Source: Thermoproteota archaeon
GTDB lineage: Archaea > Korarchaeota > Korarchaeia > Korarchaeales > Korarchaeaceae
Length of the DNA: 64,000 bases
Assembly: GCA_027492205.1 (NCBI GenBank)
Contig: JAOZFN010000007.1
Location: 303,112 to 367,111 of the forward strand
Direction: 5' to 3'
Part shown: positions 57,765 through 64,000 of the stretch, in pieces
How positions within the stretch are numbered: the stretch's first letter is position 1
Layout: each line of letters begins with the position of its first letter
Translations under genes and position numbers: made by a program
The notes under the pieces: model-generated
Databases searched by the model: none
What the model was told of the DNA's origin: nothing
What the model saw: the letters and a program-made list of their open reading frames with translations, nothing else

Positions 57765-58166
57765 TCAGGGCCTGAACTTGGCGGGGTCTTCGAGGACCAG
57801 CCTCTTGCCTGCCCTGAGGTACACCACCGGCACACCCCGCTCAAGGCACCTGTTCTTTAACGCATTGTCCAAGGTGACCACCACCCTGCTCCCGGACCCG
57901 GTGGAGGAGTACTTCACTATCGCCTCGTCCGCTGGCCCCGACGACTCCCTCACCTCGATCTTCAGCGCAGGAAGGGAGCTCAGGACGCTCCTGGCGGCAG
58001 GATCTCGCTCCTCCGCCTTAATCCTCAGCTCCTCGAGGCACGAGGTCAGGGTGACGAGCCTGGCGCCGGGAACCAAGTCAAAGAGGTGGCTCAAGCTCAC
58101 GGGGACCTTCTTCTCGAAAATCCCCAACAGAAAAGAGGTATCCAACACCAACTCCCTCTCGGTCAA
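57765..58166 (-). CDS. PIN-domain protein (Fcf1/VapC9-like)
   Basis: A 133-residue protein: ELVLDTSFLLGIFEKKVPVSL has the first Asp, LTSCLEELRIKAEE the Glu pair, VKYSSTGSGSRVVVTLDNALKNRCLERGVPVVYL the last acidic Asp. This short PIN class occurs at this very spot, before rpo7, in many archaeal genomes and is related to the Fcf1/Utp24 endonucleases of rRNA processing. It is a housekeeping gene, not a toxin of a VapBC pair. Start ATG. Confidence 0.9.
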   Translation of the reverse strand: MTERELVLDTSFLLGIFEKKVPVSLSHLFDLVPGARLVTLTSCLEELRIKAEERDPAARSVLSSLPALKIEVRESSGPADEAIVKYSSTGSGSRVVVTLDNALKNRCLERGVPVVYLRAGKRLVLEDPAKFRP

Positions 58167-58189
58167 GGGTGGCCACCCAACGGAGGGGG

Positions 58190-58296
58190 TGGTGGGCCCG
58201 GCGGGACTTGAACCCGCGACCTCCCGCTTTTCCCCTGGCTTGTGGCGGGAGCCGCCATATAAGGCGGGCGCTCTATCCAGGCTGAGCCACGGGCCC
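58190..58296 (-). tRNA. tRNA-Ile (anticodon UAU) with intron
   Basis: Minus-strand cloverleaf: acceptor GGGCCCG/CGGGCCC, D arm GCTC...GAGC, anticodon stem CCCGC/GCGGG, T arm GCGGG-TTCAAGT-CCCGC, discriminator A and encoded CCA. The loop reads CTTATA plus A, giving anticodon TAT. A 29-base intron (about 58229-58257) follows position 37, the canonical place. Most archaea read AUA codons with tRNA-Ile(CAU) and agmatidine; UAU is exceptional. Confidence 0.9.
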
Positions 58297-58323
58297 CCGC
58301 CCCCCGGCCCCTGCTGCCGGGCT

Positions 58324-58332
58324 GGCTTATAT
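58324..58332 (+). promoter_or_regulatory. TATA box of the Rpa-like gene and downstream operon
   Basis: GCTTATATAAAG lies around 58323-58334, about 50-60 bases before the ATG at 58385, so this transcript has a short leader, unlike most others here. Confidence 0.55.
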
Positions 58333-58384
58333 AAAGATAGAGAGTGGGCGGGACTGGGGGGTCAGCTCGGGACTGCCTGCGCGA

Positions 58385-59014
58385 ATGCCCGCGGCGAAGG
58401 TGTGGATCAGGGAGATCCTCGAGGGCCGGTTTGAGGACGTGAGCGTCGGAACGGTCAGGTACTTCAGACTCCCAGCCGGAGGAAGCGTCGTCTCCGTCAG
58501 GGTGATGGGGGTTGTGGTCGACTCATACATGAGCACAGACGCGGGACACGCGAGGGTCGTCTTAGAGGACGGGACGGGATCCATATCGATTAGGGCCTGG
58601 GACCAAGACGTCGAGATGCTCGTGGACCCGGAGACCGGGTCCCCCTACTCGCGGGGAACCGTGCTGGACGTGGTGGGCAGGGTGAGGGAGTGGAAGGGAG
58701 AGAGGTACGTCGTCCCCCAGCTTACGGTGAGGGTCGAGGACCCCAACTGGATATTGGTTAGGGCCCTGGAGATCCTCAGAGAGAGGATGAGGATCGCCGC
58801 GGCGTCAGCCGGGGAGGAGGGGGCGGAAGGCGAACATCCGGACGTGAGGGAGGCCATTCTGAAGCTCCTCGGGGGGAGGGGGCCCCTGTCTGAGGAACAG
58901 ATCGTTGCTGAGTTCTCTGGCTCCCAAAGGGGGGCCGTGCTCCGTGCCCTGGACCGGCTGATGGAGGAAGGGTTAATATACCTTGACGAGAGAGGGAGGT
59001 ACGTCGTAGCTTAG
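58385..59014 (+). CDS. Rpa32-like OB-fold single-stranded DNA-binding protein
   Basis: A 209-residue protein: GGSVVSVRVMGVVVDSYMSTDAGHARVVLEDGTGSISIRAWDQ is an OB-fold of the RPA type. The C-terminal 70 residues (LLGGRGPLSEEQIVAEFSGSQRGAVLRALDRLMEEGLIYLDERGRYVV) form a winged-helix as in RPA32. Expected to bind single-stranded DNA. First gene of a long rightward operon. Confidence 0.88.
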   Translation: MPAAKVWIREILEGRFEDVSVGTVRYFRLPAGGSVVSVRVMGVVVDSYMSTDAGHARVVLEDGTGSISIRAWDQDVEMLVDPETGSPYSRGTVLDVVGRVREWKGERYVVPQLTVRVEDPNWILVRALEILRERMRIAAASAGEEGAEGEHPDVREAILKLLGGRGPLSEEQIVAEFSGSQRGAVLRALDRLMEEGLIYLDERGRYVVA

Positions 59015-59034
59015 CGATCAGAGGAGGTAGAACC

Positions 59035-59457
59035 TTGTCGACTAAGGAGGAGTACCTTGAGATGCTCCGGGCAGCCCGCGAGAGGCTCCCGAAGGGGGTA
59101 GTCGTTAGCGGCGAGAGGTTCACCCCGCCGACCCCCGTGGTGATTATTGAAGGGAGGCAGACACACCTCATCAACTTCAAGGAGATATGCGACGCCCTCA
59201 ACAGGGATCCAAAGCTCGTCGCCCGGTATCTGTCCAGAGAGTTGGGAAGCCCCTACATGATGACCGGAGGCGGCAAGCTGATACTGTCCAGGAGGATAGA
59301 CCCCCAACTGGTCGACGCCAGGGTGAAGAGGTTCATAGAGAGGTACGTGCTCTGTCCCATCTGTGGAAGGCCTGACACGAAGCTCGTTAAGGTGAAGAGG
59401 ACTCTCGTTCTGAAGTGTCTGGCCTGCGGGGCCGAGACGCCGGTCCCGAAGGTCTGA
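59035..59457 (+). CDS. Translation initiation factor aIF2 beta
   Basis: A 140-residue protein from TTG 59035 with an upstream GAGGAGG ribosome-binding site. GEIMRAA-like N-terminus, then LINFKEICDALNRDPKLVARYLSRELG (core) and CPICGRPDTKLVKVKRTLVLKCLACGAE (zinc ribbon, CxxC...CxxC). It joins aIF2 alpha and gamma to bring initiator tRNA. Confidence 0.95.
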   Translation: MSTKEEYLEMLRAARERLPKGVVVSGERFTPPTPVVIIEGRQTHLINFKEICDALNRDPKLVARYLSRELGSPYMMTGGGKLILSRRIDPQLVDARVKRFIERYVLCPICGRPDTKLVKVKRTLVLKCLACGAETPVPKV

Positions 59458-59542
59458 GGGAATATTTTAGAAGGCGGCGTTTATCTTGCCATCGCGCAGG
59501 AGGGGGAGGAGAAAGAGAACCTTCAGGCGGAGGAGGAGGCCC

Positions 59543-59890
59543 ATGTCAAAGAAGTCCTCAAAGCCCGAGAGTTCTCTTGACGCCGAGATGGAGGAACTCC
59601 TACCCGCTGACGAGGACCTTGAGGTCTTCGGTCGGGTCCTGGACCCGGTGGGCAAGGGGCACTTCAGGGTCGAGTGCACCGACGGCGTCGTCAGGATAGC
59701 TAGGGTGAGGGGGAAGCTCAGGGGCAAGCGGCACTGGATAAGGAGGGGGGACATAGTGCTCGTATCCGTCTGGCCCTTCAAGAGGGACAGGGGGGACATA
59801 GTGGTAAGGTACAGCCGTCAGCAGGTCGAGTGGCTCATTGAGAAGGGGTACCTCGACAGGTCTTGGGCGATGATGGAGGATGTCCTCTGA
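59543..59890 (+). CDS. Translation initiation factor aIF1A
   Basis: From ATG 59543, preceded by a strong GGAGGAGG, 115 residues. DLEVFGRVLDPVGKGHFRVECTDGVVRIARVRGKLRGKRHWIRRGDIVLVSVWPF is the S1-like OB fold of IF1A. The track start at 59486 adds an Arg-rich stretch; a TATA AATATTTTA at about 59461-59469 would allow a leaderless TTG there, so that start is the alternative. Overlaps Rio1 by 11 bases. Confidence 0.93.
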   Translation: MSKKSSKPESSLDAEMEELLPADEDLEVFGRVLDPVGKGHFRVECTDGVVRIARVRGKLRGKRHWIRRGDIVLVSVWPFKRDRGDIVVRYSRQQVEWLIEKGYLDRSWAMMEDVL

Positions 59891-60692
59891 GCCCGATGAG
59901 GGCTACGAGGAGATCGAGCGCCGGCTCGAGAGGATGATGGAGGAGGAGTACGCCAAGCGGGCGAAGAGATTCAAGGACGAGGAGTACTACAAGGTCAGGC
60001 AGTTGGTTTTTGATACAAGAACGATCAGAGCTCTCATAAAACTGTTTAATAAGGGCGTTATAAGAGACATAACGTGGATCGTGAGTGCGGGTAAGGAGGC
60101 CGTCGTGATGGCCGGCACGGGACCCGAGGGGGATGTGGCGGTGAAGGTATACAAGATCGCCACCGCCAACTTCAGGAAGTACCTGGACTACATCGTGGGG
60201 GACTATCGCTTCGTTCCGGTGAGGGATAGAGATCGCCTGATAAGGCTGTGGGCGAAGAAGGAGTATAGGAACCTCGTCCGGCTCTACGAAGCCGGGGTAT
60301 CTGTTCCTAAGCCCATAGCAGTCGTGGGAAACGTGCTCGTGATGGAGTTCATAGGAGACGGGGGATTCCCCGCCCCCCTACTGAGGGAGGTGAGGGAACT
60401 CCCGGACCCGAGTTCCACCCTCGATGCCATACTGGCAGACGTTAGGAGGACGTACCTGGACGCGGAACTCGTTCACGGGGACCTGAGCGAGTACAACATC
60501 ATGTACTGGAGGGAGAAGCACTGGGTGATAGACGTCTCCCAGGCCGTCGTCACCCTGCACCCGATGGCCGAGGCTTACCTCAGGAGGGACGTCGAGAGGG
60601 TGATCCGCTTCTTCTCGACCAGGTTTGGGGTGAGGGGCCCTGACCCGTGGAGCTTCGTTGATGAGTTGATTAGAGAGGGAGAGGCGAGGTGA
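59880..60692 (+). CDS. RIO1-type serine kinase
   Basis: A 270-residue protein. SAGKEAVVMAGTGPEGDVAVKVYK is the Rio phosphate-binding region with catalytic Lys; ELVHGDLSEYNIMYW is the catalytic loop and WVIDVSQAV the metal-binding loop. In archaea and eukaryotes Rio1 works in late 40S/30S maturation, here beside the Pno1-like KH gene. Confidence 0.95.
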   Translation: MSSEPDEGYEEIERRLERMMEEEYAKRAKRFKDEEYYKVRQLVFDTRTIRALIKLFNKGVIRDITWIVSAGKEAVVMAGTGPEGDVAVKVYKIATANFRKYLDYIVGDYRFVPVRDRDRLIRLWAKKEYRNLVRLYEAGVSVPKPIAVVGNVLVMEFIGDGGFPAPLLREVRELPDPSSTLDAILADVRRTYLDAELVHGDLSEYNIMYWREKHWVIDVSQAVVTLHPMAEAYLRRDVERVIRFFSTRFGVRGPDPWSFVDELIREGEAR

Positions 60693-60700
60693 GCCCCTGA

Positions 60701-61333
60701 ATGGCCATCGAGATTAGAGTCAAGATCCCGAGGAACAGGGTGGGCGTGCTCATAGGGAAGAGGGGGGCCACCAGGAGGTACCTCGAGAGGGTGACCGGGG
60801 CGAAGATAACCGTGGACAGCGGGTCCGGCGAGGTCACGATCACGTTTGAGGAGCCCCCCGAGGACCCCCTCATGCCCCACAAGCTTCAATCCGTCATTCA
60901 GGCAATTGGGAGAGGCTTTTCCCCCGAAAGGGCGATGAAGCTCCTGAACGACGAATACGTGCTGGAGATAGTCGACCTTCGTGATTACGTCGGTCCCAGC
61001 AAGAACGCCCTTCAGAGGATCCGGGGGAGGCTCATAGGGGAGAGGGGGAGGGCGCGGACCTACATCGAGAGTCGCACCGGGACCGACATATCAATATACG
61101 GCCACACTGCGGCCATAATTGGAAGGTACTACGACATCATCCCCGCCAAGGAGGCGATCGTATCCCTCGCCTCTGGCTCCAGGCACTCCACCGCCTACCG
61201 GAGGATGGAGCGAAAGATCGCCGAGATGCGGGAGAGGGAAGTCCTGGAGCAGATGATGATCATGAGGGAGGCGAGGTCCCGGCGGCGGATGAAGGAGAGT
61301 GGAGAGGAGGGTGAAGAATGGGAGGAGGGCTGA
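60701..61333 (+). CDS. KH-domain protein, Pno1/Dim2-like
   Basis: A 210-residue protein with two KH domains: IRVKIPRNRVGVLIGKRGATRRYLERVTGAKITVDS and ALQRIRGRLIGERGRARTYIESRTGTDISIYGHTAAIIG. It matches Pno1/Dim2, which binds the 3' end of pre-16S rRNA. The end overlaps the topoisomerase VI B gene by 16 bases. Confidence 0.95.
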   Translation: MAIEIRVKIPRNRVGVLIGKRGATRRYLERVTGAKITVDSGSGEVTITFEEPPEDPLMPHKLQSVIQAIGRGFSPERAMKLLNDEYVLEIVDLRDYVGPSKNALQRIRGRLIGERGRARTYIESRTGTDISIYGHTAAIIGRYYDIIPAKEAIVSLASGSRHSTAYRRMERKIAEMREREVLEQMMIMREARSRRRMKESGEEGEEWEEG

Positions 61334-62886
61334 AGGAACTCGAGCAGATTAGCGCTGCCGACTTCTTCTACAGAAACAGATCGCTGGCGGGATTTGACAA
61401 CCCCGTCAGGGCCACCTACACGACCGTGAGGGAACTCGTGGAGAACGCGCTGGACGCCAGCGAGCTAGCCGGGCGGCCCCCCAAGGTCATGCTCACGATG
61501 GAGGAGGTGGCCGAGGGTCGCCTTGAGGGGGCGGCCGTCTACATGCTGAGGGTGAGGGACAACGGGGTTGGGCTTGACCCCGAGGACGTTCCGGCAGCCT
61601 TCGGGAAGGTCTTCGTCAGCTCCAAGTACAAGCTGATGCAGAGCAGGGGAACGTTCGGGCTTGGAGGAACCATGGCGCTCCTCTACGGACAGATCACGAC
61701 GAACCGGCCTTTCAAGGTGATAACGGGGAGAGAGGGATCGCCCCTCTACGAGTTCACCATGAAGATCGACATTCAGAAGAACGAGCCGATTGTCCTGGAC
61801 AGGAGGATATTGGCAGGCGTGACGAGGAGGTCGATGACGACGGTCGAGCTCTACTTCGAGGGGAACTACAGGCGGGCCAGGTCGAAGATCATCGACTACC
61901 TCCACCAGACGGCGATCGTCACCCCCTACGCGGACATAATGTTCATCGACCCAGACGGCCTATTCTTCTTCTTCGCCAGGACCACTGACCAGATACCCCC
62001 TCCGCCAAAGGAGACGAAGTTTCACCCCAAGGGAATCGACTTTGAGCTGCTGAAGAGGCTCGCCGAGACCACGAACACCCGGAAGCTGGCTGGCTTCCTG
62101 ACCACCCACTTCCAGAGGGTGGGCCCCAAGACGGCGGCGGAGATCCTGGCCAGGGCCGGCCTGTCTCCGGACCTCAGCCCCAAGAGGCTGAGCGATGAGG
62201 AGCTGGAGAGGCTGTTCAAGGCGCTCGTCACCTACGACAACTACCTCCCGCCCGACCCAAGCGTCCTGTCTCCGCTGGGTCCCAAGCTGTGGGAGGAGGG
62301 CATCAAGAAGGAGCTCAGGCCGGAGTTCGTAAAGGCAGTTCAGAGGCCCCCCGCAGTCGTCGAGGGCCACCCAGTCATAGTGGAGACGGCCATCGCCTAC
62401 GGAGGTGACATAAAGCCCGCCGGGGAGATCCAGCTCTACCGGTTCGCCAACAGGATTCCCCTCCTCTACGACGTCAGCAGCGACGTCTCCTACCTGGTGG
62501 CCAGGCGCCTCAACTGGAGCGTCTACGGGCTCAAGTCCCTGGAGGACGAGCCAATCGCCCTCTTCTTCCACGTTGTCTCCACGAAGGTCCCGTTCAAGAC
62601 CGTTGGGAAAGAGTTCATCGCAAACAAGCCCGAGCTGGCGAGGGAGGTTGAACTCGGCTGGAGGGCCTGCGCAAGGGATCTGAGGATCTACCTCAGCAGA
62701 AAGAGGAGGGCCGCATCGGCCGCCAGGAGGGTTGAGCTCCTGTCGAGGTACTACGCGCTGATAGCGGAGGTCCTCGAGGAGTTGACCGGGGAGCGGCCGC
62801 CCATTGAGACCTTACTAGCCAGGGTGGCGAGGAAGGCCAAGGTGGAGGTCCCGGTGGAGGTGAGGGAGAGTGGCGACGGAAGCTGA
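61318..62886 (+). CDS. top6B: DNA topoisomerase VI subunit B
   Basis: A 522-residue GHKL ATPase: FDNPVRATYTTVRELVENALDASELAGRPP (N-box Glu), LRVRDNGVGLDPEDVP (G1), GTFGLGGTMALLYGQITTN (G2) and SMTTVELYFEG. The H2TH region and transducer follow. ATP binding closes the dimer to pass DNA through the A-subunit break. Overlaps subunit A by 17 bases. Confidence 0.97.
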   Translation: MGGGLKELEQISAADFFYRNRSLAGFDNPVRATYTTVRELVENALDASELAGRPPKVMLTMEEVAEGRLEGAAVYMLRVRDNGVGLDPEDVPAAFGKVFVSSKYKLMQSRGTFGLGGTMALLYGQITTNRPFKVITGREGSPLYEFTMKIDIQKNEPIVLDRRILAGVTRRSMTTVELYFEGNYRRARSKIIDYLHQTAIVTPYADIMFIDPDGLFFFFARTTDQIPPPPKETKFHPKGIDFELLKRLAETTNTRKLAGFLTTHFQRVGPKTAAEILARAGLSPDLSPKRLSDEELERLFKALVTYDNYLPPDPSVLSPLGPKLWEEGIKKELRPEFVKAVQRPPAVVEGHPVIVETAIAYGGDIKPAGEIQLYRFANRIPLLYDVSSDVSYLVARRLNWSVYGLKSLEDEPIALFFHVVSTKVPFKTVGKEFIANKPELAREVELGWRACARDLRIYLSRKRRAASAARRVELLSRYYALIAEVLEELTGERPPIETLLARVARKAKVEVPVEVRESGDGS

Positions 62887-63985
62887 GTCCGTGGAGGAGA
62901 TCAAGAGGAGGATAATGGAGATAGCTGAGCGGGTGGCCGAGGACATAGAGCGGGGTGAGTTCCCAAGCATTAGGTATCCGCCGAACTCCAAGGGGAACAT
63001 CGAATTCAGGGAGGACGTCGGCTACATCTTCAGGCCCAAGACCTTCAGCGAGATAGAGGGGGACAGGGTAAAGAGCGTCAAGACGCTGGCTGGAGTGCTC
63101 TACGGCCTGGCCAAGGCGCTCGACCACCTCGAGAACGGGCTCACCATGACCAAGAGGGATTTCTACTACCTGCACAAGGTCGAGCGACTGAAGGGGACGC
63201 TCTTTCCCGAGGATCAGAGGGAGACCGACGCCCGGATCGTCTTGATGGAACTCATCCTAGGCGCGCCCCGGGAGGCCTTCTCCATAACGAGCGACCCCAG
63301 AGGCTGGATCTACGGAGACATAGAGCTTGTGGACATGACCGGAAGGACCATAAGGGCAGACAGAGTCGGCGAGATGGGGTACTCGGTCCCCCCGAGGCCC
63401 GAGAATATCAAGTTCAAGAGGATCGGCGTTAAGGCGGTCGTGGCCGTCGAGAAGGTCGGTCCCGCCAAGAACATGATCGAACTGGGCATTCCAGAGGAGT
63501 ACAACCTCGCCATAGCCATACTAAAGGGGCAGGCCTCTAGGAGCATGCGACGATTCCTCAGGATGCTGTCGGACGAGGGAGTTCCCATAGCCATCCTGAC
63601 GGACTTCTCCCCCTGGTCCCTCAGGATAGCGGCTACCGTGGTGTACAACAGCATAAGCTCGGCCCACATCCCGTACCTCGCGGCGCCCGAGGCCAGGTTC
63701 ATAGGAATAATGGCGGAGGACGTGGAGACGGGCTTCTTCAAGGACTACCAGTTCGCGCTGGAGCCCCTGACCCAGGCGGACCTGAAGGCGGCGATGGACA
63801 ACGTGCACCTGCCGAACCTGCAGCACCCGTTCTGGCAGAGAGAGAACGAGTGGTTCCTGAAGAACAAGAAGAAGGCTGAGCTAGAGATCTTCAAGGCGAT
63901 GAGCCCGTCTGCGAAGGAACTCAAGGAGCTGTTCGTGAGCTACCTTCGGGAGAAGCTCGAGAACAGGCTCGGGGTGCCCATCTGA
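62870..63985 (+). CDS. top6A: DNA topoisomerase VI subunit A
   Basis: A 371-residue Spo11-like protein starting at GTG. MTKRDFYYLHKVERLKGT holds the catalytic Tyr within the CAP domain. The Toprim domain is AVVAVEKVGPAKNMIEL (conserved Glu) and PIAILTDFSPWSLRIAATVV. The usual Toprim D-x-D reads D-F-S here, so the second acidic metal ligand of the standard motif is absent; lineages with such a change would need checking. It cleaves both DNA strands with a 5'-phosphotyrosine link. The window ends 15 bases after its stop. Confidence 0.96.
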   Translation: MATEAESVEEIKRRIMEIAERVAEDIERGEFPSIRYPPNSKGNIEFREDVGYIFRPKTFSEIEGDRVKSVKTLAGVLYGLAKALDHLENGLTMTKRDFYYLHKVERLKGTLFPEDQRETDARIVLMELILGAPREAFSITSDPRGWIYGDIELVDMTGRTIRADRVGEMGYSVPPRPENIKFKRIGVKAVVAVEKVGPAKNMIELGIPEEYNLAIAILKGQASRSMRRFLRMLSDEGVPIAILTDFSPWSLRIAATVVYNSISSAHIPYLAAPEARFIGIMAEDVETGFFKDYQFALEPLTQADLKAAMDNVHLPNLQHPFWQRENEWFLKNKKKAELEIFKAMSPSAKELKELFVSYLREKLENRLGVPI

Positions 63986-64000
63986 CCCTGAGCCAACCTT

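Noticed and set aside
57765-58166. VapC toxin
   Set aside because: It lacks an adjacent antitoxin and sits in the conserved rpo7 operon position of the Fcf1-like PIN protein.
58190-58296. tRNA-Tyr or tRNA-Leu reading of this gene
   Set aside because: With the intron placed after position 37 and U at position 33, only TAT fits the loop; no long variable arm is present as in tRNA-Leu.
1-64000. CRISPR array, rRNA genes or IS transposases
   Set aside because: I saw no regularly spaced direct repeats, no rRNA-like sequence and no transposase motifs.

Overview
This window is archaeal. It carries an uninterrupted set of archaeal information-processing genes: both topoisomerase VI subunits, a Pno1/Dim2-type KH protein, Rio1, aIF1A, aIF2-beta, a Rpa-type OB-fold protein, Rpo7 (RpoE1), Spt4, S24e, S27ae, L37e, an LSm protein, archaeal CPSF/RNase J-like aCPSF1, a proteasome beta subunit, RtcB and Dim1/KsgA. 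TATA boxes sit about 25 bases upstream of many starts, many genes look leaderless, and two of the three tRNA genes have introns just after the anticodon. A SepF homologue implies FtsZ-based division. One tRNA reads as Ile with anticodon UAU, which is rare in archaea and known from Korarchaeum and Nanoarchaeum. My best guess is a GC-rich korarchaeote or close TACK relative; the lineage is inference.

Bases 1-28,600 are an accessory, defence-rich and partly decayed region. It holds a LAGLIDADG-like protein near an intron-bearing tRNA-Ala, a Panacea-type toxin-antitoxin trio, a DUF365 protein, a fused restriction-methylation protein, a radical SAM protein with a frameshifted TcmP partner, and a P-loop ATPase with a nuclease-like motif beside a winged-helix gene. 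Next come three VapBC-like pairs with an orphan VapB, a membrane protein overlapping a nucleoside hydrolase, an ABC exporter with a surface protein, a solitary N6-adenine methylase and an ACT-V4R sensor. Four pseudogenes lie among them: a second copy of the ATPase, a nuclease-ParA fusion, a double-KaiC ATPase and the TcmP gene.

Bases 28,600-39,000 hold metabolic genes (LigD-type phosphoesterase, PurA, PEBP protein, radical SAM, DUF1028, dCMP deaminase, NADH dehydrogenase-like, cation/H+ antiporter, PLP deaminase). Within 28.4-32.2 kb two copies of an unannotated structured small RNA, each behind its own TATA box, lie on the minus strand.

Bases 39,000-48,100 form a Tad-like type IV pilus region. 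One arm reads rightward with seven tiny, overlapping genes, mostly membrane-anchored, followed by a TFB-like regulator. The other reads leftward with a ParA/TadZ-like ATPase, two membrane proteins, a pilin, the secretion ATPase, two half-size platform proteins and a prepilin peptidase. The arms converge and overlap. Bases 48,100-64,000 are housekeeping, arranged in tight operons as is usual for archaea.
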